Of a stretch of DNA of 64,000 nucleotides, positions 55,231 through 60,474 are shown piece after piece (position 1 is the first letter of the stretch; each line of letters begins with the position of its first letter). Under the pieces are notes generated by a model, which was not told the DNA's origin, ran no database searches, and was given only the letters and a program-made list of their open reading frames with translations. The DNA is from a virus: positions 18,376-82,375 of the IMG/VR virus record IMGVR_UViG_3300021142_000021, one strand, 5' to 3'. Both the position numbers and the translations under genes were made by a program.

Positions 55231-55446
55231 TTATCTAAACATCAATTTAAAAACTAAAACATCTGCTTCATCTGCAAAGATTAGAAACTCAGTGTTTCCT
55301 ACTCTATCTACTGTTCTTGTTGCTCTAAAGTCTTCTGATAACCATAACCAAATAGAAGTAACAAAAAACCCATCTCTATTCTGAATATCGTTACCGTAGT
55401 AATAAGCTACCATATTCTTCCAGTAGGGATATGCGTATAGTTTCAT
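55231..55446 (-). CDS. Array member 11
   Basis: 71 residues. MKLYAYPYWKNMVAYYYG, SIWLWLSEDFRATRTVD and the tail EADVLVFKLMFR. Tyr-rich N-terminus. Separated by only one base from the next gene downstream. Confidence 0.68.
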   Translation of the reverse strand: MKLYAYPYWKNMVAYYYGNDIQNRDGFFVTSIWLWLSEDFRATRTVDRVGNTEFLIFADEADVLVFKLMFR

Positions 55447-55631
55447 AGTCCGCTCATTAATTTAAACGCTACTGCATCCATCTCGTCTTCGAATTGTATA
55501 GAAATTATACGACCCAGGTAACCGTGCTTACGTGGCTCACGCACTACAACACCTCCGTGAGTCTTAGCCCATACAAGTAAAGGATACCTAGGCTTGACTA
55601 CTTTAAAATAATTGTATTCTATGCTTATCAT
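55443..55631 (-). CDS. Array member 10
   Basis: 62 residues. The start MISIEYNYFKVVKP has a central LLVWAKTHGGVVVREPRKHG instead of the acidic helix, and it ends EDEMDAVAFKLMSGL. ATGA overlaps at both ends. Confidence 0.68.
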   Translation of the reverse strand: MISIEYNYFKVVKPRYPLLVWAKTHGGVVVREPRKHGYLGRIISIQFEDEMDAVAFKLMSGL

Positions 55632-55858
55632 AATCCATACTTCAATCTAAATGCTGTAGCATCCTCACGCCTGACAAATGTTACAGCAAATACAGCCTTA
55701 CCATAGTTATATTTCTTCATTCTAAATGCAGGGTTACCGCGCTTAGTTTTTGGTAATGCTGCCAACCAATGTGATTGTTCTATCAATACCTGCACATCAA
55801 GGTTGGCCACAGAGTCCATTATGTCGTTACCTTTTTTAAAGATGTAAATTGTTTTCAT
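55628..55858 (-). CDS. Array member 9
   Basis: 76 residues. VQVLIEQSHWLAALPKTKRG replaces the usual acidic W-helix with a neutral-basic one. The tail is RREDATAFRLKYGL. An internal ATG (MDSVANLD) could give a shorter form. Confidence 0.68.
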   Translation of the reverse strand: MKTIYIFKKGNDIMDSVANLDVQVLIEQSHWLAALPKTKRGNPAFRMKKYNYGKAVFAVTFVRREDATAFRLKYGL

Positions 55859-56067
55859 AAACCAAACTTTAATTTAAATACCAACAGGTCTTCTTCACTA
55901 TCTAATAATACCATGTGATAATAGGTCTTACCGTCTAGATAAGTTTTACCACCATTATAATCCCAGACTGCATTATCACACATATGTATCCATTCGTTAA
56001 TCACAGAATACTCTTTAATAGCCCATGGTCGATAAAGTCGTACGTGTATGCCTTCTTCTACTATCAT
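55855..56067 (-). CDS. Array member 8
   Basis: 70 residues. VINEWIHMCDNAVWDYNGGK is the W-helix and aromatic strand, and the tail SEEDLLVFKLKFGL is nearly the consensus. ATGA overlap at each end. Confidence 0.72.
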   Translation of the reverse strand: MIVEEGIHVRLYRPWAIKEYSVINEWIHMCDNAVWDYNGGKTYLDGKTYYHMVLLDSEEDLLVFKLKFGL

Positions 56068-56243
56068 AATCCAAACTTTAGTTTAAAAGCAATTGCGTCA
56101 TCTTCTCTTACAAAATACAGAGTTTGATCACCATGTAATTCGAATGTTACTTTATTCGGGGACTGTTTTATTAAGTCATCTAACCAATCGCATATTATAG
56201 AGTCAGGTATCTTATCATCCATTGGCCAATATACTTTTATCAT
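56064..56243 (-). CDS. Array member 7
   Basis: 59 residues (MIKVYWPMDDKIPDS at the start), ending REDDAIAFKLKFGL, an almost exact consensus. IICDWLDDLIKQSPN is the W-helix. Start and stop both lie in ATGA overlaps with the neighbours. Confidence 0.72.
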   Translation of the reverse strand: MIKVYWPMDDKIPDSIICDWLDDLIKQSPNKVTFELHGDQTLYFVREDDAIAFKLKFGL

Positions 56244-56413
56244 AATCCAAACTTTATCTTAAATGCAAGTGCATCTTCCTCGTAGAAGAACTCAATACTT
56301 TCTAGCATATTACTCCACCGCCAAACATTATTCTCAGTACCTAGTACTTCTTCCATCCACGCAATCATAGGAATAAAATCCATAAAGTTAACATTGCGTA
56401 TGTCTACAATCAT
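56240..56413 (-). CDS. Array member 6
   Basis: 57 residues (MIVDIRNVNFMDFI at the start), with IAWMEEVLGTENNVWRWSN and the tail YEEDALAFKIKFGL. The shortest member and thus a good guide to the minimal domain: strand, W-helix, strand, acidic turn, tail helix. Confidence 0.72.
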   Translation of the reverse strand: MIVDIRNVNFMDFIPMIAWMEEVLGTENNVWRWSNMLESIEFFYEEDALAFKIKFGL

Positions 56414-56619
56414 ATTCCAAACTTTAATCTAAGTATTACAGCTTGTTCAGAATCTATGGTTACTCCACATAGATATCCCGGCCTGGATTTAGAAACACCC
56501 CAGCTAGAATAATTTTGATTTTGTTCTTCTATATTTTCATGTATCCAGTCTTCTAACTCTTTATTCTTAAGACGTTGATCATTGTATCGCTCCATACCAG
56601 CAAAACTAATATAACTCAT
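56410..56619 (-). CDS. Array member 5
   Basis: 69 residues. MSYISFAGMERYNDQ, then LEDWIHENIEEQNQNYSSWG, and the tail DSEQAVILRLKFGI. The N-terminal strand and W-helix resemble member 2 (MTYINFRG, NWVVENIEEPDWDF), so the two are close relatives. Confidence 0.72.
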   Translation of the reverse strand: MSYISFAGMERYNDQRLKNKELEDWIHENIEEQNQNYSSWGVSKSRPGYLCGVTIDSEQAVILRLKFGI

Positions 56620-56792
56620 ATTCCTAGTTTTAACCTCATAATAATTGCATCCTCATCTGACATATCTATTCTATCAATAACAAAATCATCCTCACACATT
56701 GTATATGTGTATTGAATCTTATCATCGGCCAGCCATTGTAAAATTGTATTATACATAGGTAGTGGCAAACGTTTCATCTCAATGTACACCAT
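56616..56792 (-). CDS. Array member 4
   Basis: 58 residues (MVYIEMKRLPLPMYNT at the start), with ILQWLADDKIQYTYTM and the tail SDEDAIIMRLKLGI. It overlaps the end of member 3 by 14 bases. Confidence 0.7.
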   Translation of the reverse strand: MVYIEMKRLPLPMYNTILQWLADDKIQYTYTMCEDDFVIDRIDMSDEDAIIMRLKLGI

Positions 56793-56982
56793 CATACGCC
56801 CAATATTTAAGTTTAAAGGCTAATGCATCCTCCGAATTACCAAACGTAATAGTATCAGTAGCACTGCTCCAATGATAATCCTTTATATTGTTATCATCTA
56901 GCCAACCCTTCATTTCCTTATAGTATGCTATGTCCTGCCGTTGCTTAATATAAAAGCTATGTAAAGGATATATCATAATCAT
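56779..56982 (-). CDS. Array member 3
   Basis: 67 residues. MKGWLDDNNIKDYHWSSATD is the W-helix block. The family tail NSEDALAFKLKYWA runs on for a few residues (YDGVH) into the next gene, the only member with such an extension. Confidence 0.72.
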   Translation of the reverse strand: MIMIYPLHSFYIKQRQDIAYYKEMKGWLDDNNIKDYHWSSATDTITFGNSEDALAFKLKYWAYDGVH

Positions 56983-57176
56983 AATGCAAACTTTAATTTG
57001 ATTATGGTAGCATCTTCGTCGTTTAGTATAAGTCCAAGAAACATTCCATTTCTAAAATCCCAATCAGGTTCTTCTATATTTTCTACTACCCAATTATAGA
57101 CGTGTGACGGAATACCACCTATCCAGACTCCTGGTGCATTTAATTTTGGCAACCCTCTGAAGTTAATATATGTCAT
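56979..57176 (-). CDS. Array member 2
   Basis: 65 residues. MTYINFRGLPKLNAP, VYNWVVENIEEPDWDFRNG and tail NDEDATIIKLKFAL. Close to member 5. ATGA overlaps at both ends. Confidence 0.72.
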   Translation of the reverse strand: MTYINFRGLPKLNAPGVWIGGIPSHVYNWVVENIEEPDWDFRNGMFLGLILNDEDATIIKLKFAL

Positions 57177-57469
57177 ACAATAAAACTTAGTTTAAACATT
57201 AATGCAACTTGAGCTTCCTTAAAATAGATACCCTGTGCGTAACGATCCCCTGTACGGTATTCCCATGTTTCCCCTCGTGAACCTAAGTGCTCCTCTAACC
57301 AAATCATATAGCTATTCATAAGTCTAACCTTAACACCATAAGAGCGTGGATCATTATCTAAATCATGAAGATCAACATATGTCCAATTTGAAAAGTTTAC
57401 ATAACGTTTAGGAACACCCTTATGGTCTAGAGATTCGGAAATGTGATTGTCAATGGGAATCATAGACAT
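57173..57469 (-). CDS. Array member 1 (promoter-proximal)
   Basis: About 98 residues from ATG 57469, or 96 from ATG 57463; the frame is open further upstream. RYVNFSNW, YMIWLEEHLGSRGETWEYRT and KEAQVALMFKLSFIV fit the family with a longer N-terminus. The promoter TATACT box ends one base before ATG 57469, and +1 should fall near ATG 57463, so the message may be leaderless. Confidence 0.65.
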   Translation of the reverse strand: MSMIPIDNHISESLDHKGVPKRYVNFSNWTYVDLHDLDNDPRSYGVKVRLMNSYMIWLEEHLGSRGETWEYRTGDRYAQGIYFKEAQVALMFKLSFIV

Positions 57470-57498
57470 AGTATAACAATGATTAAGTTGGATGTCAA
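57470..57498 (-). promoter_or_regulatory. Strong sigma70-type promoter of the small-gene array
   Basis: On the minus strand TTGACA (57498-57493), a 17-base spacer and TATACT (57475-57470), 11 of 12 consensus bases at optimal spacing. It stands at the head of 16 coupled genes and is the only strong one seen there, so a single host-type early transcript probably covers the array. Confidence 0.82.
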
Positions 57499-57577
57499 GT
57501 GGGGAGGGTGGTTTGTATCTGGCGTCGTAGACGCGCCGTAAGCGCAATTTTTCTAGACTAGTTATCTACCGCTATAA

Positions 57578-57652
57578 CTATTTTACTTCAGCGTGTATTA
57601 CATTCCACCCAGGATTGCGTCTAAGCTCTAGGAGTAATTCTTGAAGTTGCAT
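57578..57652 (-). CDS. Possible 24-residue peptide
   Basis: A short frame, MQLQELLLELRRNPGW followed by eight residues, helical. GATAAATA on the minus strand (57667-57660) ends seven bases before the ATG, and AGGA is close to the start. It could be a small late peptide or chance. Confidence 0.3.
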   Translation of the reverse strand: MQLQELLLELRRNPGWNVIHAEVK

Positions 57653-57754
57653 AATCCTATATTTATCTTGAGGGAGGTCCTATAGGATTACAGTAGAAAA
57701 TTTGTGTAAAAATTTTTGGAGGGTAAGGATATTGTGACCGACCAAAGTTTTTCC

Positions 57755-57803
57755 GGGACCTATAGAGATAGAACGATTAGAAAGGAGGGACCTATAGAGA
57801 TAG
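57755..57803 (+). repeat. Two direct copies of GGGACCTATAGAGATAG
   Basis: The 17-base unit occurs at 57755-57771 and 57787-57803, a spacing of 32 bases (about three helical turns). A related CCTATAGGATTA lies near 57677. CTATAG with purines recalls phage RNA polymerase start sites, but no such polymerase is visible. Could be a protein-binding pair. Confidence 0.6.
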
Positions 57804-57850
57804 GCGAAAAAACATAGGGCACGCTTGCCCGCGCCTCTCTATCTTTACCT

Positions 57851-57888
57851 TTTTGTAAAATTACACGACTGACTGGGATTTTACAAAA
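57851..57888. repeat. 11-bp perfect inverted repeat
   Basis: TTTTGTAAAAT (57851-57861) and ATTTTACAAAA (57878-57888) with a 16-base loop. It adjoins the tandem repeats that follow. AT-rich, possibly an unwinding or binding element. Confidence 0.65.
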
Positions 57889-57917
57889 CTTTACATAACT
57901 TTACATAACTTTACATT
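57888..57917 (+). repeat. Three tandem 10-bp iteron-like repeats
   Basis: ACTTTACATA, ACTTTACATA and ACTTTACATT follow without gaps, one per helical turn. The inverted repeat before them also contains TTTTACA. Iterons beside AT-rich DNA and hairpins are found at replication origins, so an origin or a regulator-binding site is plausible. Confidence 0.65.
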
Positions 57918-58005
57918 ACTGTGTCTCGCTTGCCACTGCACGCAACTAAATGTAAGTGCGAGGCAACGTGCTGCACGTTAGCACACGCTAACATACAGTC
58001 TCGCT

Positions 58006-58047
58006 GCTACTATGCACGCTACATGCATAGTAGCACGGGGGTGCTAC
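58006..58047. repeat. Two competing strong hairpins
   Basis: GCTACTATGCA (58006-58016) pairs with TGCATAGTAGC (58024-58034) over 11 bp. GTAGCAC (58030-58036) pairs with GTGCTAC (58041-58047) over 7 bp around GGGG. They share bases 58030-58034, so only one can form at a time, as in an attenuator. They lie just past the 3' end of the minus-strand gene at 58091, so they may also act in termination. Confidence 0.6.
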
Positions 58048-58090
58048 ATGTAACACATGTAACATAGCTTGCGCTATGCTACGTTATGTG

Positions 58091-58429
58091 TTAAGCAAAC
58101 AAGCGCAATACAATTGCGTTTTGCGTTTGCACAACACTAGCGTTATATTGCTTTGCAAGTAGCATTAAGTTGCTACATACTTGCGCGTTGTTAACTTTAA
58201 TGCTAACAAACTTAGCACGTAAGTTTGTGTACACGCGCTGCTTAAAGTACGTTGCTTGCACAGCACGCGCTAATGCTGCTACTGTAGCGTGCTGTGCTGC
58301 TGTGTACAGCGCAGCGTTTGCAGCGTTTTGTGCGCGTACTTGCAACAGCGTAATAAACGCGCTGTGCTTTACGTTTGTGTTAGCTTGTGTTTTAACAAGC
58401 TGCTGCTGTGCTTTTGTAAGTTTACGCAT
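58091..58429 (-). CDS. Glu/Asp/Gly/Pro/Trp-free basic protein in the GA/GG-depleted region
   Basis: 112 residues from ATG 58429: MRKLTKAQQQLVKTQ and onward, rich in Ala, Gln, Asn, Val and Lys/Arg. It has no acidic residue and no Gly, Pro or Trp. The DNA lacks GA, GG, TC and CC entirely over the whole gene. I chose ATG 58429 because its leader matches that of the other gene of this region (TATAAT, CACTG, CAATAATG, GTGCAGCA, AGTAAAG, CAATTATGC in order). Strongly basic and helical, so nucleic-acid binding is a guess. TGA cannot occur here, which lengthens chance frames, so coding is likely but unproven. Confidence 0.55.
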   Translation of the reverse strand: MRKLTKAQQQLVKTQANTNVKHSAFITLLQVRAQNAANAALYTAAQHATVAALARAVQATYFKQRVYTNLRAKFVSIKVNNAQVCSNLMLLAKQYNASVVQTQNAIVLRLFA

Positions 58430-58846
58430 AATTGCTTTACTTTGTTTGTGCTGCACATTATTGTACAGTGCTTGTATTATAACGCTTTTTTGTGCTGCTG
58501 TGTGCTACTTTACAAACTGTTACACTTTAGCATTTCATGCTGCATTGCTCAAGTTGCACAGCGAGGGGTTAATGTTTTATGCGCTGCACACTGCCTCGCA
58601 ATTATTTTAAGCTTGCTGAAAATTTTTAACGAGAGCTGTGCTATAATATGTTTAACGCGCAATGTATAACTGTAACTATACTTTTTGGGCCTCGCTTAGC
58701 AAATAGCAATAATGCAGCATGAACTTGTTAGATGTAACAGTTTGTAAGTTGCAAAAATACAACACACAAAACATAAAAAGTGCGCTATAATAATAACACT
58801 GCACAGCAATAATGCTAAGTGCAGCAACTTAGTAAAGTAAACAATT
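58430..58846. other. Divergent promoter region between the two unusual genes
   Basis: It holds a minus-strand TATAAT (58481-58476) for the gene at 58429, and plus-strand TATAAT boxes at 58642-58647 and 58786-58791, the latter 55 bases before ATG 58847. The -35 boxes are weak. The dinucleotides GA, GG, TC and CC are concentrated in blocks such as GCGAGGGG (58561), CCTCGC, CGAGAG and GGGCCTCGC; outside them they are almost absent. TGCTGCATTGCTCAAGT (58538-58554) recurs at 59514. Confidence 0.6.
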
Positions 58847-59440
58847 ATGCTTACATTAGCTTACGCGCAAGCTGCAATTGCAGCGCACAAAAACAACAAA
58901 GTAAATGCTACGCGCATTAGTGCTTTGTTGCAACAATACAACAACACAGCTACAATCGCAAACGTAACGCAAGTTACGCAAGTGCAATGCAGCGCGGCAA
59001 ACAAAAATGTTGTTATACAAAAAGTAACACGCGCAAGTGTGTTGCTGTTTGCTAACGCATTAAATTATGTTGCTTGCGTACAACGCAGCGCAGCTAAAAT
59101 TGCAGACAACGACGCTGCTGCAATCGCGCAATTTACAGCAAGCGCAGCAAGCTTTACGCACGATGCTAACTGCTACAGCATTGTTACAAACAACAATAGC
59201 GCACAGCAATATTTGTATTTGCACTACAACAACGCGCAAAGTGTGTATGTTTTAAACAACACAATTATTAGTGCTGCAACTGCTGCAAGCTTTTGCAGTG
59301 CAAGCGTAGCAAAAGCAATGTTGCAAACAAGCAACACTACGCACAATGTTAGCAATAACGTAACGCATAGCATTTGTGTACGCACTGTAAAGTTGCAAAA
59401 CATTGTGCGTTTAGCTGCGCTAAAGCAAGTGTTGCAGTAA
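58847..59440 (+). CDS. 197-residue protein lacking Glu, Gly, Pro and Trp
   Basis: MLTLAYAQAAIAAHKNNK and onward, very rich in Ala, Asn, Thr, Val and Gln. It has three Asp, and no Glu, Gly, Pro or Trp. The DNA has only about six of the dinucleotides GA, GG, TC and CC in 594 bases. No Shine-Dalgarno sequence is possible without GG or GA; the leader AGTAAAG plus CAATTATGC is shared with the divergent gene. A Rho-independent terminator follows 30 bases after the stop, which supports real expression. Mostly helical. The function is unknown. Confidence 0.62.
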   Translation: MLTLAYAQAAIAAHKNNKVNATRISALLQQYNNTATIANVTQVTQVQCSAANKNVVIQKVTRASVLLFANALNYVACVQRSAAKIADNDAAAIAQFTASAASFTHDANCYSIVTNNNSAQQYLYLHYNNAQSVYVLNNTIISAATAASFCSASVAKAMLQTSNTTHNVSNNVTHSICVRTVKLQNIVRLAALKQVLQ

Positions 59441-59469
59441 AACAACAAGTAGCGCAAGCTACTTAACGC

Positions 59470-59497
59470 AAAGCGCACTATTTTAGTGCGCTTTTTT
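59470..59497 (+). terminator. Rho-independent terminator
   Basis: AAAGCGCACTA (59470-59480) pairs perfectly with TAGTGCGCTTT (59484-59494) over 11 bp, followed by more T. It lies 30 bases after the stop of the plus-strand gene. Confidence 0.85.
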
Positions 59498-59513
59498 ATG
59501 CGCGTTATAATCG

Positions 59514-59530
59514 TGCTGCATTGCTCAAGT
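59514..59530 (+). repeat. Second copy of TGCTGCATTGCTCAAGT
   Basis: An exact 17-base match to 58538-58554. Both copies are followed within a few bases by TGCA and then CGAGGGG, so the shared unit is longer with mismatches. The copies flank the plus-strand gene. Confidence 0.65.
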
Positions 59531-59561
59531 CCTGCAACGAGGGGAAGTGCTGCTGTGTCGT

Positions 59562-59718
59562 GCTACTGTTTTTAAAGACGTACATGCGTGCAAAGCGAGG
59601 GCAACACATTGTTACATCTTGCTTTTAGGCTAAGCTTAGTCTACATCCTTTAAGCAAGATGTAACACACACGCGCATCTCGCTATTGTTTTTAAAGACGT
59701 ACATGCGTGCAAAGCGAG
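59562..59718 (+). repeat. 38-bp direct repeats flanking a 14-bp-stem cruciform
   Basis: Positions 59562-59599 and 59681-59718 are identical but for one base (GCTAC or GCTAT at the start, GTGCAAAGCGAG at the end). Between them GTTACATCTTGCTT (59611-59624) pairs perfectly with AAGCAAGATGTAAC (59652-59665), and the loop holds the palindrome CTAAGCTTAG. No gene is visible from 59441 to 60060. The stretch could encode a structured RNA or be a replication or partition site. Confidence 0.7.
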
Positions 59719-59856
59719 AGGGGCACAATATTGCTAACCTATCTACCATTTTGCTGTGTCCGTGCTGCAGGTTTTTTAGGTATTAAAAACCTAATACGAG
59801 AGGGTGCTTTGACATTTATAAGCAACTGTAGTAAACAGCGTTTAAAAGCAATACTG

Positions 59857-59943
59857 CTACTCTGCTATTAACTTTTGTTTTAGTGCTGCTGTAGCGCGTT
59901 TTAAGCTGCTTGCTGCACGTTGTAAACTAGCTGTGTAAAGCAA
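59857..59943 (-). CDS. Possible 28-residue peptide
   Basis: TTG-started minus-strand frame ending in SSLKRATAALKQKLIAE. The DNA is again almost free of GA, GG, TC and CC, and the composition is like that of the protein at 58429. It may be a remnant of a third gene of this type. Weak evidence. Confidence 0.2.
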   Translation of the reverse strand: MLYTASLQRAASSLKRATAALKQKLIAE

Positions 59944-59962
59944 GCACGCAACACAAAGGTGT

Positions 59963-60006
59963 GTCTCGCACTAGGTTTTTAAGGATAAAAAATCCTGCAG
60001 CGAGAC
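59963..60006. repeat. Two-tier hairpin with GTCTCGC/GCGAGAC base
   Basis: GTCTCGC (59963-59969) pairs with GCGAGAC (60000-60006), enclosing an inner stem AGGTTTTT/AAAAATCCT with one bulge. The CTCGC...GCGAG base pair set recurs around other hairpins in 57.9-60.0 kb. Confidence 0.55.
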
Positions 60007-60016
60007 TATGCGGCCA

Positions 60017-60041
60017 CAATAAAAGGGACCTAAGTCCCTTT
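60017..60041 (-). terminator. Rho-independent terminator of the minus-strand small-gene unit
   Basis: On the minus strand AAAGGGAC, loop TTAG, GTCCCTTT, then TTATTG. The 8-bp stem (60041-60034 with 60029-60022) with a T-rich end lies just after the stop of the gene at 60061. Confidence 0.78.
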
Positions 60042-60060
60042 GTGTGTCGCCCAGTAAGGG

Positions 60061-60309
60061 CTAGTCGTTTATAATCAGCGCCGTGCAGTAAGCGAGCGCA
60101 CTGTTTAAGCTGACACTGTTCATTGTGGGCTTGTAACGCCAGCCCATTGTGTCCTCACCGCTTGCGTCTTTGTCAGCGCCTGTAAACATAAACGCATAGC
60201 CGTCTATGCTGATGTATTGCCCCGGGGAGCCAATCTGCAGGTCGCTTGCCTCTGCGACGTAGGTTTTGCTGATGGGATTGTAATCAAACTGTTCTGATTT
60301 GAAGTTCAT
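60061..60309 (-). CDS. Hypothetical small early protein
   Basis: 82 residues from ATG 60309, preceded by AAGGAGCAGCAG; the frame is open to 60345. Soluble, with QYISIDGYAFMFTGADKDASGED in the middle. No motif recognised. Its ribosome site overlaps the stop of the gene upstream (CTCTAAGGAG), so translation is coupled. Confidence 0.7.
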   Translation of the reverse strand: MNFKSEQFDYNPISKTYVAEASDLQIGSPGQYISIDGYAFMFTGADKDASGEDTMGWRYKPTMNSVSLNSALAYCTALIIND

Positions 60310-60319
60310 CTGCTGCTCC

Positions 60320-60421
60320 TTAGAGGAATGTGTAAAGGATGACAATCGCCATTACAACCAATACAATAAGCACAGGTTGTAAGTCCCTTACACCTATTAG
60401 GTCTTGTAGAAAGCGTTTCAT
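60320..60421 (-). CDS. 33-residue single-span membrane peptide
   Basis: MKRFLQDLIGVRDLQP then a helix VLIVLVVMAIVILYTFL up to the stop. AAGGAGCAGC stands directly before ATG 60421, and a perfect sigma70 promoter lies 25 bases further. Such tiny phage membrane peptides often regulate host envelope proteins or lysis. The function is unknown. Confidence 0.7.
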   Translation of the reverse strand: MKRFLQDLIGVRDLQPVLIVLVVMAIVILYTFL

Positions 60422-60445
60422 GCTGCTCCTTGTTGCGATGTATGT

Positions 60446-60474
60446 ATTATAGCGCAGTAGGAGCAGGTTGTCAA
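60446..60474 (-). promoter_or_regulatory. Perfect sigma70 promoter
   Basis: Minus strand TTGACA (60474-60469), 17 bases, TATAAT (60451-60446): 12 of 12 consensus bases. The leader ACATCGCAACAAGGAG is shared with the promoter at 61245. It drives the membrane peptide and the gene at 60309. Confidence 0.9.

Noticed and set aside
57755-57803. T7-type promoters at the CTATAG repeats
   Set aside because: Only the CTATAG part fits; the upstream recognition part does not match T7-like consensus, and no phage RNA polymerase gene is visible.
58170-58669. Plus-strand Cys/Leu-rich open frames opposite the gene at 58091
   Set aside because: TGA cannot occur where GA is absent, so long chance frames are expected. 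These frames lack the leader that the minus-strand gene shares with its partner.
59067-59478. Alternative frames over the gene at 58847
   Set aside because: Same reason: missing TGA on both strands. Only the 58847 frame has the shared leader and a terminator.
59560-59720. CRISPR-like array
   Set aside because: Only two repeat copies, spaced by a self-complementary segment instead of a unique spacer, and no cas genes.
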